A DNA stretch of 64,000 nucleotides from Campylobacter fetus subsp. testudinum 03-427 (GTDB lineage Bacteria > Campylobacterota > Campylobacteria > Campylobacterales > Campylobacteraceae). The stretch spans positions 1,612,001 to 1,676,000 of the forward strand of contig CP006833.1 in assembly GCA_000495505.1 (NCBI GenBank), in the 5' to 3' direction. The position numbers and the translations under genes were made by a program. Positions 27,139-37,512 of the stretch are shown piece by piece. Under the pieces are notes generated by a model. It saw only the letters and a program-made list of their open reading frames with translations, searched no databases and was not told where the DNA came from. The number at the start of each line of letters is the position of its first letter. Position 1 is the first letter of the stretch.

Positions 27139-28446
27139 ATGACTTTTTCGAATGTGGCTCAGGATCTTGCTATAAAATATGCGGATTTTACTATGCAAAG
27201 ATCGCTATATAATGGGCTAAATATCGATATATTACAAAATAATCTACCAAAAACAGCAGACGCAAACAAAACGTATATGCTTTACGCACATGTGCCGTTT
27301 TGTCATACATTTTGTCCGTTTTGCTCGTTTCATAAGTACAATTACGATGAGAGTGCAGCTAAAAAATACTTTTATAGCTTGAGGCTTGAAATGGAGCAGA
27401 TCAAAGAAGCCGGATTTGACTTTCATTCTATGTATGTGGGTGGTGGAACAACTCTTATAAATGAAGATGAGCTCTTAAAAACGCTTGAACACGCAAAAAA
27501 ACTATTTAATATAAACGAAATTTCTTGCGAAACAGATCCAAATCACATAGAACCTAGCAATCTAAAACGCTTCTTAGGACTTATAGACAGGCTTAGCATA
27601 GGAGTTCAAAGCTTCAATGACGAAATACTAAAAAAAGTAGCCAGATACTCTAAATTCGGCTCAAAAGATCTACTCATAGAAAAACTATCAAAAGCAGTTG
27701 GCATACTTCCTATTACCAGCATAGATCTGATATTTAACTTTCCATTTCAAACTAAAGACGAGCTGCTTTACGATATACAAACAGCCATTGCCATAGACAG
27801 CGAACAAGTTACGTTTTATCCACTTATGAAATCAAATATAACAAAAGATAAAATCGCAGCTAGCTTAGGTTATAGTAACGAAGATAATGAACGTGAATTT
27901 TATGAGATAATATGCTCTAAATTTAAAAATTACTATCAAAATAATGCTTGGTCATTTTCTAAACAAAGCTCAAATTTAAAAGATGAATACGTCGGCACAG
28001 GCAACCAGTACGTAGGCGTAGGAAGCGGTGCTTTTAGTTTTTTAAACGGTGAGCTTTTCATAAATGCTTTTAACCTTGATGAGTATAGCAAACGAGTAAA
28101 TGCCAACAGAAGCGCTACCATAGCAAAATGCAAATTTAAAAAAAGAGATAAAATAAGATATCTCTTTTTAACTCAACTTTTTGATGGCAAGATAGATATC
28201 GATAAATTTAACCTCGAAAATGGAGTAAATTTAAAACTTGATTTATACTTGGAAATAACGCTTTTAAAAGCTACAAATGCTATCAAAATAATAGATAAAG
28301 AGATAGTTTTAACTGATTTTGGAAGATATCTATGTGTAGTTTTGATGAAGGAGTTTTACATCGGTATGGACAAAGTAAGAGCTACTTTTAGAGACGATGC
28401 TAAGATAAAATATAAAAAACGTTTAAGAATTATGGATAAGCAATGA
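27139..28446 (+). CDS. Radical SAM protein, coproporphyrinogen III oxidase (HemN/HemW-like) family
   Basis: Protein of 435 residues. The radical SAM cluster motif is CHTFCPFC (Cx3CxxC, near residue 55) inside HVPFCHTFCPFCSFHKY. It is followed by the glycine-rich SAM site YVGGGTTLI and the family element RLSIGVQSFND. The C-terminal third has the HemN_C-like region. The protein is related to oxygen-independent coproporphyrinogen III dehydrogenases and heme chaperones/degraders of the HemW/ChuW group. Campylobacter carries several such paralogues, so a haem-synthesis role is likely but not certain. The gene has its own promoter-like sequence. Confidence 0.82.
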   Translation: MTFSNVAQDLAIKYADFTMQRSLYNGLNIDILQNNLPKTADANKTYMLYAHVPFCHTFCPFCSFHKYNYDESAAKKYFYSLRLEMEQIKEAGFDFHSMYVGGGTTLINEDELLKTLEHAKKLFNINEISCETDPNHIEPSNLKRFLGLIDRLSIGVQSFNDEILKKVARYSKFGSKDLLIEKLSKAVGILPITSIDLIFNFPFQTKDELLYDIQTAIAIDSEQVTFYPLMKSNITKDKIAASLGYSNEDNEREFYEIICSKFKNYYQNNAWSFSKQSSNLKDEYVGTGNQYVGVGSGAFSFLNGELFINAFNLDEYSKRVNANRSATIAKCKFKKRDKIRYLFLTQLFDGKIDIDKFNLENGVNLKLDLYLEITLLKATNAIKIIDKEIVLTDFGRYLCVVLMKEFYIGMDKVRATFRDDAKIKYKKRLRIMDKQ

Positions 28447-28598
28447 GCATAAAATAGCAATTAAAATTTGAAAAAACCTTTTAAAAGCTATTTTAAAAAT
28501 TTAAACTAGTAAGCAAGAGTAGTTGAACTTAAATAGACAAAATGGAGTATTAATTAAATTTATACTATTTGTTTTATCCATAATGTAATATGATAAAT

Positions 28599-30308
28599 CT
28601 ATAAAAGTCCTACTCTTTTATCCTCATCAAATGCTGAACTAATCTCTCGTTTTATCTCATTTTCAAATATCTTCATAGTAAAAACTCCATCTTCGCTTAT
28701 AGCTGTTTTAAGCGCGGCGTTTTTAAGTACAAGCATTATCTGCGCACCGCTAAGTGCATGTTTCGCAAGTTTTTCTATGTTAAATCCACTTTCAAAACTA
28801 CCGTTTTGCGGAAGTACTCTTTTCCAAATTTCAAGTCTAGCTTTAAAATCAGGCTTTTTAAACTCAATCTTATAATCAAATCTCCTTGAAAAAGCGTGAT
28901 CCAAACTCTGCATAAAATTCGTAGTCGCTATAAGAACGCCTTCAAATTTTTCTATCTGCTCTAAAAATATATTTTGCATTTGATTATGCATTTTATCGCT
29001 TCCTGAGCTAGTTTCTATACGAGTAGAGAGAAACTGATCAGCTTCATTTAGCAACAAAACAGGTTCTGTTTTAGTCTTTGAGCAAATTTCTTTATACGTA
29101 TCAAATATCTTTCGTACATTTTGCTCACTCTCACCGACATATTTACTTAAAATTTTAGAACAATCAAAGCTTAGAATTTGCTTTTTAAGACTTTTAGCAA
29201 GACTTAAAGCACTCATCGTCTTTCCAGTGCCAGGACTTCCGTAAAAAATGACTTTTACTTGAGCGCTTTTTCTTGATTTGATGCCCCAAGTATTTAGTCT
29301 AGTTAGTACTTTTTTATCTACTTGTTTTAATATATCATCTAAAAGCTCTTTGGTTTGCTCATTTAAAACAACGTCGCTTAGGTCGCTATTTGGCTCTATA
29401 AGCTCAAATATCTCACTCTCTTTAACCAGAGTTTCTAGTTTTAATTTTTTTGTTTTTTTGGAATTTTGAGGGTGCATTATAAGCTGCAAAATCTCTTCAG
29501 TGATAAAAAAACTCCTGCTCACGCTACCAAACGCATTTAATACCTCATCATAATCTATAAGTCCGCTTTCAAGCAAATTTGACCCATCTTCAAGCAAACT
29601 TCTGCTTTTCATACGCTCCATATCGTCTTTGCTAACTAGGCTTATAAGAGTATTTAAATCCCGCAAAGCCTCAAACTCTCCACTATACTCCTCTTTTAAA
29701 AGTGCTAGAAATATAACTTGCTCTTTTGAGTTTAAGCTATTTTCTTTAAATATCTGCTCACAGGCTAATGGAATTTTGCTTATTTTAAGGCGATGTTCTA
29801 TGAGATTTTCTGTGATAGCTATCTTTTTATCGAGCTTTGCCTTTGAGTTTTGGCTGTGATTGCTAACTTTTTTTTGGTATAGTTCAATCCTTAAAAACTG
29901 ATCCTTTAAATACTCCAAATGATCATTATAAGGCTCATTTGGCGGCACTTGACTAGGTGCTTTACCCTCTTCAAGCAACACTAAAAATAACTCGCTTAGC
30001 TCAACTTCTGTGTATAGCATACTAAGTCTGCTGGATTTTTGTTTCCCATTTTCTTTAAAAAATGAAAAGTTTTGTGAGATATATCCTAGATCAATTAGAT
30101 TTTTTAAATTTGAGATATGATCCAAATATCCAAAATCCTTATCTGTAAAAACTGTATTTAACAGATCAAAAACACTCATCTGGCTAACGCCTTGGATAAA
30201 ACTTCTTGTCATATATTTCAAAATTTCTAACTCGTCTTTGTCGCATTCTAGAATTTGAAATATCTCTGAGCTTTGATTATCGTTTAAAAAGTCTTTTAAA
30301 TACTTCAA
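28599..30308 (-). CDS. AAA family ATPase, 569 residues
   Basis: Large cytoplasmic protein. The N-terminal 310 residues are helical and of unknown fold. The C-terminal half is a classical AAA module with Walker A FYGSPGTGKTMSALSLA near residue 358, Walker B LLLNEAD with Asn in place of the usual Asp of the DE pair, sensor-1 ATTN and the arginine-finger region SRRFDYKIEF. Such proteins resemble the spastin/Vps4 or CDC48-like ATPases found near C. jejuni Cj0377. The substrate is unknown. The gene overlaps the acyl-CoA ligase gene by 4 bases (downstream of it), so they are co-transcribed. Confidence 0.8.
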   Translation of the reverse strand: MKYLKDFLNDNQSSEIFQILECDKDELEILKYMTRSFIQGVSQMSVFDLLNTVFTDKDFGYLDHISNLKNLIDLGYISQNFSFFKENGKQKSSRLSMLYTEVELSELFLVLLEEGKAPSQVPPNEPYNDHLEYLKDQFLRIELYQKKVSNHSQNSKAKLDKKIAITENLIEHRLKISKIPLACEQIFKENSLNSKEQVIFLALLKEEYSGEFEALRDLNTLISLVSKDDMERMKSRSLLEDGSNLLESGLIDYDEVLNAFGSVSRSFFITEEILQLIMHPQNSKKTKKLKLETLVKESEIFELIEPNSDLSDVVLNEQTKELLDDILKQVDKKVLTRLNTWGIKSRKSAQVKVIFYGSPGTGKTMSALSLAKSLKKQILSFDCSKILSKYVGESEQNVRKIFDTYKEICSKTKTEPVLLLNEADQFLSTRIETSSGSDKMHNQMQNIFLEQIEKFEGVLIATTNFMQSLDHAFSRRFDYKIEFKKPDFKARLEIWKRVLPQNGSFESGFNIEKLAKHALSGAQIMLVLKNAALKTAISEDGVFTMKIFENEIKREISSAFDEDKRVGLL

Positions 30309-31852
30309 CCTAATTTATCCTTTACTTTATCTTTTAAAACTCGCTTAAGTACTTTTCCAGCAGCATTCTTTGGAAGTTCATCTGCAAAATATATATGTTT
30401 TGGTATTTTAAAATTTGCCAAATGTTTCTTTAAAAACTCTTTTATCTTTATAGCGTCTATACTCATATCTTCTTTTAGCTGAACAAAAGCTATTACATCT
30501 TCATCTTCGCTCTCATCTTTTACGCCTATAACGGCGCAAGCTTCTATCTCTTCTAATCTATAAATTATCTCCTCTATCTCTCTTGGATAGATATTTTGTC
30601 CTTTTGATATGATAAGATCTTTTAAGCGATCAACTATATATAAAAATCCATCTTCATCAATTTTTCCAAGATCTCCGGTTCTTAACCAGCCATTTATTAT
30701 GGTATCATCTGTAGCGCCTGGATTATTTAGATATCTTTGCATAACGTTATCGCCTTTTACGATTATCTCGCCGACTTCACCGATCTTTTTTTCCATCATT
30801 TCATCATCTACGATTTTTACATTATACTCAGTAAGAGGAAGCCCGACGCTTGAAATTTTTTTATGTTCTGGACGATTTACGCTTACTAAAGGACTACACT
30901 CGCTAAGCCCATAACCTTCTAAAAGCTGAGCGCGTGGGAAAATTTTTGCAAAATCATCGATAGTCTGTTTTGCAAGAGGTGCTGAACCGCACACAAAATA
31001 TCTAATAGAATTAAACCACTTAAAATACCAAGGAATTTTAGCTTTTGCCATAGCCGAGTATATAGCAGGAACTCCTAAAAATACGCTTACACGTTTCAAT
31101 AACGTCTGTTTTAGTACATTTGAAAATGGAAACACCGATTTTACTATCACAGCAGCGCTTGCACTAAATAGTGGCAAAAGAACCATCACAGTAAGAGTAA
31201 AACTATGAAACATCGGCAAATACACGATAAATCTATCTTTATTTGTGATAGTAAAAATTCTATTTATCCCAACTAAATTTGAAAAAACATTTTTGTAGCT
31301 TATAACTGCACCTTTTGGATGACCAGTTGTCCCTGAAGTATATATAATACTAGCGATATCATCTATGCTCACATTTTGATTGATTTTGTATGGCGAAAAC
31401 TCTTCATATGAAGAAAATGAAATGTATTTGTCGTTTAAATTTTCATATTCGCCGATAACTGCTATCTTGCGTAAATTTGTTTTACGCTCTAAACCTGAAA
31501 TTTCCTCCAAATACGAATTTGATACGATAAGCATTTTTGCGTCGCAATCATTTAAAATATACTCAAACTCATTTTTCTTTAAAAATGTATTTATCGGTAC
31601 AGCCACTGCGCCTATAGATGTTATCGCCAAAAATGCCACTATAAACTCGGGTGAGTTTGTAACTATCATAGCAACTCTATCTGCGTACGATACTGCGTTG
31701 CTTTGCAAAAAAGCCGCACACATATCAACTTTTTTTCTCAACTCTTCATAGCTGATCTTCTTTTTATCATCAAATATAGCTATGCTTTTTGGATGCTCGT
31801 TCGCTGAGTTTATGAGCATCTCATAATAATTGTTAAATTTGTATTCCATCAC
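30305..31852 (-). CDS. Long-chain fatty acid-CoA ligase / acyl-CoA synthetase (AMP-binding)
   Basis: ANL-superfamily enzyme of 515 residues that activates a carboxylic acid with ATP and CoA. Motifs: A3 IIYTSGTTGHPKGAV near residue 165, A5 GYGLSECSP near residue 315, A7 GWLRTGDLGKIDEDG near residue 390, A8 RLKDLIISKGQNIYP near residue 410 and A10 PKNAAGKVLKRVL near residue 500. Neighbouring FadL suggests uptake and activation of fatty acids. It starts at an ATG sharing the last base of the fadL stop region and precedes the AAA ATPase in one operon. Confidence 0.88.
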   Translation of the reverse strand: MMEYKFNNYYEMLINSANEHPKSIAIFDDKKKISYEELRKKVDMCAAFLQSNAVSYADRVAMIVTNSPEFIVAFLAITSIGAVAVPINTFLKKNEFEYILNDCDAKMLIVSNSYLEEISGLERKTNLRKIAVIGEYENLNDKYISFSSYEEFSPYKINQNVSIDDIASIIYTSGTTGHPKGAVISYKNVFSNLVGINRIFTITNKDRFIVYLPMFHSFTLTVMVLLPLFSASAAVIVKSVFPFSNVLKQTLLKRVSVFLGVPAIYSAMAKAKIPWYFKWFNSIRYFVCGSAPLAKQTIDDFAKIFPRAQLLEGYGLSECSPLVSVNRPEHKKISSVGLPLTEYNVKIVDDEMMEKKIGEVGEIIVKGDNVMQRYLNNPGATDDTIINGWLRTGDLGKIDEDGFLYIVDRLKDLIISKGQNIYPREIEEIIYRLEEIEACAVIGVKDESEDEDVIAFVQLKEDMSIDAIKIKEFLKKHLANFKIPKHIYFADELPKNAAGKVLKRVLKDKVKDKLG

Positions 31853-33135
31853 TAAAACCTATATTTTATACCGAAATTTAAAATCTGCGCATCTCCATTT
31901 GCCATCTCTCCAACTACATTATTAAAAGAAGCAACTTTATCTTCTTTATTTATATGTCTATCTTTTCTTTGCTGATATAAATAGCCGATTGCAAACTCAA
32001 GATCGTCTCTAAATTTATAATTAATACCAAGAGAATATATATACGCTCTAGTATCAGGTAGTTCAAAACCTATATAATTTACATTGCTAGGGCTTTCATC
32101 ATATGCGAAACCGCCCATAAGTCTAAATTTATCATTCATATCCCACACCATACCAAATCTATATGTGTTTGAATCTTTCCATTTTTTCTCTACTGGATGA
32201 TCGAAAACTTCCTCAGAAGGAACTCTAGTCGCGTAATTAAAATTAAAACTTACTAACTCCGACCAGAAACTTCTTTCAAAAGCAGCTAGAAAAGTTACAT
32301 CTTTGACTTTGTAAGCCATAGCTAAATTCAAAGCCGCAGGTAGAGGAATTTGCACATCAACAGAGCCGTTATAAAATCCGTTAAATCCGGCTAAAGCAGA
32401 TAGATTAGGAGTAGTTTTTGAAACTATATTCGCATCGCCTTCTAAATCCAGATTAACTTTTGATCTATAAGTAGCTGCAAAACTTAAATTTGAAAATGGT
32501 CTATAAGTAGCTGCAACGTTCCATCCAAAGCTTAAGTCATTGCCATCTATATGTCTATTTGCTTCTAACAAAAATGCATTAGATATCATTCCATAAGGAT
32601 TTGTATCTACCTTGCCATAAGAATAGACAGCCCTTACTCCAGCTCCTATACTGATCTTATCATTAACTCTATAAGCTGCGCTAGGATTTATTTCAAATAC
32701 TCTAAGAGAAAATAGTCTAGCCGTAGAAGCAGGATATTTATCTACCCATCTCATATCAAGCCCTGATGGAACAGCAAAGCTCAATCCAAAACGCCAATCT
32801 GGTATGTATTCTGGTGATACGAAGTTAAAAGTAGGTATTAAAAAATCCGCATTTTTAGACGAAACAGCGTAGTTATGTTCATTTGGAAATTGTGGATTAA
32901 ACGTGCTTGAGCCAAGATGTATATATGAAAATGAATTTTCAAAATAGTGCCTACTATCTTCAAAATACATCATATTTGCAGGATTGTAATAAGCTGCGTC
33001 AGGACCAAAACTATAAGCTATGTTTGATGCGCTCAAAGCTACAGCGTCGCTACTTTGCTCTGGTATTTTATAACCAGCAGCATTTGCTAAACTTACGCAG
33101 CTTGCAAGCAACAAAGCTCTTTTTAAATTTATCAT
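31852..33135 (-). CDS. FadL/TodX-family outer-membrane porin
   Basis: Outer-membrane channel for long-chain fatty acids or other hydrophobic compounds, about 427 residues. Signal peptide residues 1-20 (ASCVSLANA|AGY), N-terminal hatch KIPEQSSDAVALSASN with the family PEQS element, YYNPANMMYF, then a beta-barrel ending NFGIKYRF with the C-terminal Phe required for assembly. I use the ATG at 33135 (AAAGGA spaced correctly) rather than the adjacent TTG. The A of that ATG is the last base of the nfo stop (TGATG). It lies between nfo and the acyl-CoA ligase on one message. Confidence 0.85.
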   Translation of the reverse strand: MINLKRALLLASCVSLANAAGYKIPEQSSDAVALSASNIAYSFGPDAAYYNPANMMYFEDSRHYFENSFSYIHLGSSTFNPQFPNEHNYAVSSKNADFLIPTFNFVSPEYIPDWRFGLSFAVPSGLDMRWVDKYPASTARLFSLRVFEINPSAAYRVNDKISIGAGVRAVYSYGKVDTNPYGMISNAFLLEANRHIDGNDLSFGWNVAATYRPFSNLSFAATYRSKVNLDLEGDANIVSKTTPNLSALAGFNGFYNGSVDVQIPLPAALNLAMAYKVKDVTFLAAFERSFWSELVSFNFNYATRVPSEEVFDHPVEKKWKDSNTYRFGMVWDMNDKFRLMGGFAYDESPSNVNYIGFELPDTRAYIYSLGINYKFRDDLEFAIGYLYQQRKDRHINKEDKVASFNNVVGEMANGDAQILNFGIKYRF

Positions 33136-33983
33136 CAACTTCCTTTTATTAAATTTCTAAGAGCTATGATCTCATCAGCCCATATACTATTATCTATCGT
33201 TTCTAAAATAAGAGGTATCTCATCTATCCTTTTATCATTCATAATATTTTCAAATCCACTCCAGCCGATACAGCCTTTTCCAAGACTCTCGTGACGATCT
33301 TTGCGGCTTGCTAGATCGCATTTGCTATCATTTAAATGCATACCGCTAAGATACTCAAATCCAACTATTTTCCCAAATTCGTCCATAGTTTTTTCATAAG
33401 CACTTTTGCTCCTGATATCATATCCGCTGCAAAATAAATGACAAGTATCTATACAAACTCCGATACGATTTTTATCATAGCTATTTTTTATCAAATAGCT
33501 TAGATGTTCAAATTTAAAACCGATATTGCTACCTTGACCGGCTGTATTTTCTATGACTAATTTAATATCGCTTGAGTTTTCTAGTATATGATTTATCGAA
33601 CTAGATATATTTGAAAGGCAGATGTTTTCATCTATCTCTTTTAGATGTGATCCTGGATGGAAGTTTATCATTTTTAAATTTAGTAGATTGCATCTGTGAA
33701 TTTCGTCTAAAAACGCGTCTATACTCTTTTTTCTTTGCTCAGGAGCTGGATGACCTAAATTTATAAGATAGCTATTATGAGGTAGTATATGCTCTAAAGA
33801 TATATTTGCATTTTTTAAATTTGTATTAAAAGAGGATATTTCTGATTTGGTAAGTGGTTTTGCGCTCCATTGTCTTTGATTTTTGACAAATAAAGCAAAT
33901 GCGTTCGCTCCGATACTTTTAGCATTTAATGGAGCATTGCTTACTCCGCCACTAGCACTTACGTGCGCTCCTATGTGTTTCAA
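33135..33983 (-). CDS. nfo: Endonuclease IV (AP endonuclease)
   Basis: Zinc-dependent DNA-repair enzyme that cuts at abasic sites, 282 residues. Family motifs: start [26 protein letters not shown] near residue 107, metal-ligand blocks [13 protein letters not shown] near residue 142 and [16 protein letters not shown] near residue 172, and [22 protein letters not shown] near 210. All metal-site regions look intact. It overlaps the lipoprotein gene upstream by 4 bases and the fadL start downstream. Confidence 0.94.
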   Translation of the reverse strand: MKHIGAHVSASGGVSNAPLNAKSIGANAFALFVKNQRQWSAKPLTKSEISSFNTNLKNANISLEHILPHNSYLINLGHPAPEQRKKSIDAFLDEIHRCNLLNLKMINFHPGSHLKEIDENICLSNISSSINHILENSSDIKLVIENTAGQGSNIGFKFEHLSYLIKNSYDKNRIGVCIDTCHLFCSGYDIRSKSAYEKTMDEFGKIVGFEYLSGMHLNDSKCDLASRKDRHESLGKGCIGWSGFENIMNDKRIDEIPLILETIDNSIWADEIIALRNLIKGS

Positions 33984-34456
33984 TCAACCTCTTTCATAAT
34001 AATTTTTATGTCGTTTTTTTGATCAACAAAACTCATTTTACCGTCACAAACTTTGTATTCTACTGAAATTTTACTTATTATTTGCTCAAATCCACAACTA
34101 GTAGTGACAAGGTCAGCTCCAAAATAGATCGGATTTTGATTTAAAATATCTTCTAAAAGTTCGGCGTAATGAGAGCTTAAAAAGAATTTCCTATTAAAAA
34201 CCAGTTTATCATCGCAAGCACCGTTTATACAAATTTGATCTTTTATGCGAAGATCTAGTATATTTTTTCCGCTTGCGTATATCTGCAAATTTGTATAATT
34301 TTTATAAAAATGTATGAATCCAGCGTCGTTTATTTTGAGATTTTTTGACTTTATAAGCAGAGTTATACTTTGTGAGCGTTCGCTACTAAGAGTCGCGCAT
34401 CCGCTAAAAACAGAGATACAAAAAACAAGTAAAAGCAAACCATAAGTTTTAAACAA
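33980..34456 (-). CDS. Small lipoprotein of unknown function, 158 residues
   Basis: Signal peptide with lipobox VFSGC (lipidated Cys at about residue 19), then a soluble mixed alpha/beta region with three further Cys (pair CINGAC near residue 78, and C in TTSCGFEQ and KVCDGKM). I do not recognise a family. It is the first gene of the minus-strand operon continuing into nfo, fadL, the ligase and the AAA ATPase. RBS AAAGGAAAAG stands before the ATG. Confidence 0.7.
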   Translation of the reverse strand: MFKTYGLLLLVFCISVFSGCATLSSERSQSITLLIKSKNLKINDAGFIHFYKNYTNLQIYASGKNILDLRIKDQICINGACDDKLVFNRKFFLSSHYAELLEDILNQNPIYFGADLVTTSCGFEQIISKISVEYKVCDGKMSFVDQKNDIKIIMKEVD

Positions 34457-34556
34457 AACTTTTCCTTTTAAATTTTAGAATAAAAATCGAAATGATATTA
34501 TATAATAAATTATTAAATTTGTTATACTTTTAAGTGGTATTTAAGTAATAACAGAG

Positions 34557-34562
34557 TATAAT
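34557..34562 (+). promoter_or_regulatory. Probable -10 box of tRNA-Glu
   Basis: TATAAT placed 29 bases upstream of the mature tRNA 5' end, in GAGTATAATCTCAC. Confidence 0.6.
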
Positions 34563-34591
34563 CTCACTTCCAAAAACAAAACCGCAAAAGT

Positions 34592-34666
34592 GGCCCCTTC
34601 GTCTAGCGGTTAGGACATCGCCCTTTCACGGCGGTAACACGAGTTCGAGTCTCGTAGGGGTCACCA
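34592..34666 (+). tRNA. tRNA-Glu (anticodon TTC)
   Basis: Cloverleaf of 75 bases with acceptor GGCCCCT/AGGGGTC, anticodon loop CTTTCAC, T-loop GTTCGAGTC and an encoded 3' CCA. It is isolated, on the plus strand, in front of the AT-rich gap that leads into the accessory region. Confidence 0.96.
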
Positions 34667-35131
34667 TTACTCTACTAATCAAAAATTATATTTTTATCTT
34701 ATCACATACATTTTTAAATTTAAATAAACTACTCAAATTGCATTTAAATTTATACTTTTCAAATTTAAGCCTAATCATATCATAATTTATTTCTAAATTT
34801 ATAATATATTTAGTTTTTTTATATAGTTAAAATACAAAAAAATAGTTATTAAATATATTTAAATTTATATAAATTTAAAGCCTTATTTGCATATGTTTCA
34901 ACTAAAAATTTTACTTTATAAATATTATTATATAATAAATATATTAATATATATTATTTAGTTTATATTTATAATTGTTTATATAAAATGTAACTCGGTT
35001 TTATATATAAATTTTGCTAAAATATGTAAAAGCTGGTAATAGAACATAAATATTTATAAATTTATTACTTCAAACTCTCATAAATTAGCAAAATCAAAAA
35101 ATAATCCATACATCTACACATGGGGGACGTA
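34667..35131. other. 465-base AT-rich intergenic region
   Basis: Very AT-rich (long TATA/AATATT tracts around 34911-34990). I see no open frame with a ribosome site, no RNA gene and no repeat of note. It contains the promoter region for the chemoreceptor gene and is a plausible boundary of the accessory region next to tRNA-Glu. Confidence 0.5.
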
Positions 35132-37138
35132 ATGAATTTTTTTAGAAATATTAGCATAAAAACTAAAATGTTTATTTTTATGCTAATACCTCTTGCATCT
35201 TTGCTGTTTTTTTCCGTTTTGCTTATCGTAAATAGATATGAGATATATAAAGAAGCAAAATTTCTTGATAATGGCGTGATATTATCTACAAAAATATCTC
35301 TTGTTATCCATGAATTACAAAAAGAGCGAGGCGCATCTTCTGGATATCTTGGCTCAAAAGGAACCAACAAAGATTTCGTAAATACACTAAAATCGCAAAG
35401 AGAGCTTAGCGATCCTCAAATACAAAACGTAACTAATTTTTTAATTAAATTTAGCCAGATAGATCATTCTCAAGTAGAGCTTGATAAAAGTTTAAAAAAC
35501 GCTTTAACATTTTTAAAAGACATTGATGGGCTTAGAAAGTCCATAGATAGCCTAAATATAGAATCAAACGCGGCTTTAGGAAGATACACAGCAACTATCT
35601 CATCTTTAATAGATGTTATAACAGAAGTATCTAAAATGAGCACAAATGATGAAATAACAAAAGAATTAACCGCTTATATAAATTTCTTGAACGTGAAAGA
35701 AAATATAGGAATTCAAAGAGCTATCTTATCAAATACTTTTAATGCGGATAAATTTAACGAAGGTATATATGAAAAATTCATCTCATCTTTATCTGCTAAA
35801 AATCTTTATATGGCAAATTTTGAGAAATTCGCCTCACAAAATAATATCGAAATTTATAAACAAGCCACAGAAGATCCAAGCTTTGCAGAAGTAGAAAAAA
35901 TGATAAATGTAGCTAAAAATAGAGCCGATGAGGGAGGATTTGGAATTTCTGGAAAAGCCGCGTTTGATACATTTACAAAAAAGATAAATATACTAAAAAA
36001 CGTTGAAGATAGCTTTGCAAAAGAGCTTTTAAGCTCCAACCAAAAAGTTATGGACTCAAGCGCTTTTAGCCTTTGGATAATGATATTTATAGTAACGACT
36101 TGTACTGGCATTACTCTACTTTTGGGATACATTATCGCTAAAGATACAGGCTCTAGAATAGTTCATATCCAACAATACTTAACCAACTTAGCTAAAACAA
36201 AAGATATAAGCCACCATACAAATAATAAAGTAAGCAGCGATGAGATAGGAAGCATAGTAAGCTCTATAAGAGAGTTTTTGGCATCTTTGAAAGATATCTT
36301 TATTAGTTTGAGTGCTGAAAGCAAACAAAATGTTCAGATCGCAAAAGATCTTCTTGAGGGCTCAAATGAGATTCTTATTCACACAAAAGATGGTTTTAAA
36401 ATATCAAATGAAGCTAGTTTGATAGGAAATAACGTCGAATCATCTCTAGCTAAAAATATCGAAAAAACCAGCGCAACTCTAAACGACATTATAAAAGCAG
36501 AAAACGAGCTAAATAAAGTATCACTTGACATAACAAAATTTGCAGACAAAGTAAGCAACGACGCCAAAGATCAAGAGCAGTTAGCGTCTAATGTAAATAC
36601 TTTAAATCAAGAAGCAAATAATATAAAAAACATCTTAGTAACCATAGCAGATATAGCTGATCAAACAAATTTACTAGCACTAAATGCAGCTATCGAAGCA
36701 GCGCGCGCAGGCGAACACGGGCGTGGATTTGCCGTTGTTGCAGATGAAGTAAGAAAACTAGCTGAAAGAACTCAAAAGTCATTAAATGAGATAGATACCA
36801 CCATAAATACCATAGTTCAGTTTATTGATAATCTAAGCTCACAAATAATAAAAAACTCGCAAAATTTTACAGCATTTGTAGATAATTCTCAAGAGATAAA
36901 AAAGACTATCGAGCTAGCTTTATCAAAAATAATTGTAGCAAATTCGATATCCAAAGAAAATATCGATAGCACAAAAGAGCTACACAAAGACACAGGATCG
37001 CTTCTAACTAATAACAAAATTCTAAATAAAAATTTAGACGGTATAGCAAAAGAGATGGACAAAATCACAAATGCGGCAAATTCGTTAAATAGCAAAGCAA
37101 CTCAGATTGAAAGTAAAATAAATGAATTTAAATTTTAG
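35132..37138 (+). CDS. Methyl-accepting chemotaxis protein with NIT (nitrate/nitrite-type) sensor domain
   Basis: Chemoreceptor of 668 residues. TM1 at about residues 12-35. The NIT periplasmic domain (PF08376) at about 48-290 is recognisable by the [14 protein letters not shown] start and the repeated helical motif. TM2 is at about 312-336, HAMP at about 338-390, and the signalling tip [20 protein letters not shown] near 515. NIT domains sense nitrate/nitrite in some proteins but the ligand here is unproven. I prefer the ATG at 35132, with GGGGGA 4-9 bases upstream, over the in-frame ATG at 35120. There is no C-terminal pentapeptide. Its cytoplasmic part differs from the two other receptors in the window. 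Confidence 0.88.
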   Translation: MNFFRNISIKTKMFIFMLIPLASLLFFSVLLIVNRYEIYKEAKFLDNGVILSTKISLVIHELQKERGASSGYLGSKGTNKDFVNTLKSQRELSDPQIQNVTNFLIKFSQIDHSQVELDKSLKNALTFLKDIDGLRKSIDSLNIESNAALGRYTATISSLIDVITEVSKMSTNDEITKELTAYINFLNVKENIGIQRAILSNTFNADKFNEGIYEKFISSLSAKNLYMANFEKFASQNNIEIYKQATEDPSFAEVEKMINVAKNRADEGGFGISGKAAFDTFTKKINILKNVEDSFAKELLSSNQKVMDSSAFSLWIMIFIVTTCTGITLLLGYIIAKDTGSRIVHIQQYLTNLAKTKDISHHTNNKVSSDEIGSIVSSIREFLASLKDIFISLSAESKQNVQIAKDLLEGSNEILIHTKDGFKISNEASLIGNNVESSLAKNIEKTSATLNDIIKAENELNKVSLDITKFADKVSNDAKDQEQLASNVNTLNQEANNIKNILVTIADIADQTNLLALNAAIEAARAGEHGRGFAVVADEVRKLAERTQKSLNEIDTTINTIVQFIDNLSSQIIKNSQNFTAFVDNSQEIKKTIELALSKIIVANSISKENIDSTKELHKDTGSLLTNNKILNKNLDGIAKEMDKITNAANSLNSKATQIESKINEFKF

Positions 37139-37450
37139 AGTATTTTTTCTTTAATATTTTAATTTTATATTAATATTTTGTTGAGTAAAATACCAAAAAG
37201 ATATAGTTTTATAGTAAGCTAAGGAAATAAATGCGATCAAAACTGCAGCATATATCAAATATAATCCAAAAGCTAAGAAAAAATAAATTTATACGCACAA
37301 AATACCACGCTACCAAAAACAATATGATAAAAGATTCCAACCATTTCGATAAAAGCATAGAGTTACTTAAACTCTATGCTGAAAAACTCATCTTCATACA
37401 AATAATAAAACAGTTAAAAATCAACATCTTAAATAGGAGGATTAAAAAAC
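37139..37450. other. 312-base leader region before the Cas operon
   Basis: Holds a possible promoter (TAAAAT near 37187, TATAGT near 37203), a 93-codon frame with its own AAGGA site, a perfect hairpin at 37354-37380 and a canonical AGGAGG at 37435-37440 for the first operon gene. No CRISPR-like repeat occurs here. Confidence 0.5.
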
Positions 37451-37512
37451 ATGACAATCAAAGAATTAATTGGGGCTATCAAAGAAAGCGAGTTTGTAAA
37501 AGGTTTAACTGA
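37231..37512 (+). CDS. Possible small basic protein or leader ORF, 93 residues
   Basis: Open frame with AAGGA 5 bases before its ATG. It is highly basic (many Lys, Asn, Ile), helical-looking, and without similarity I recognise. It covers nearly the whole gap and overlaps the next gene by 62 bases in another frame. Its last 20 codons run through the AGGAGG ribosome site of that gene, giving arbitrary-looking sequence, which argues against it or for a role as a leader frame. The hairpin at 37354-37380 lies inside it. Treat as tentative. Confidence 0.3.
   Translation: MRSKLQHISNIIQKLRKNKFIRTKYHATKNNMIKDSNHFDKSIELLKLYAEKLIFIQIIKQLKINILNRRIKKHDNQRINWGYQRKRVCKRFN
37354..37380. repeat. Perfect 11-bp hairpin upstream of the Cas operon
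   Basis: AGCATAGAGTT and AACTCTATGCT pair perfectly around the 5-base loop ACTTA. No U-run follows on the plus strand; on the minus strand TTTTATC follows, so it could end transcription arriving from the operon side. It lies 71 bases before the first gene of the Cas operon. Confidence 0.6.

Noticed and set aside
34911-34990. Extremely AT-rich tract as a replication origin or plasmid-like element
   Set aside because: No DnaA-box cluster or origin-linked genes (dnaA, dnaN) are nearby; AT-rich gaps are common in this genome.
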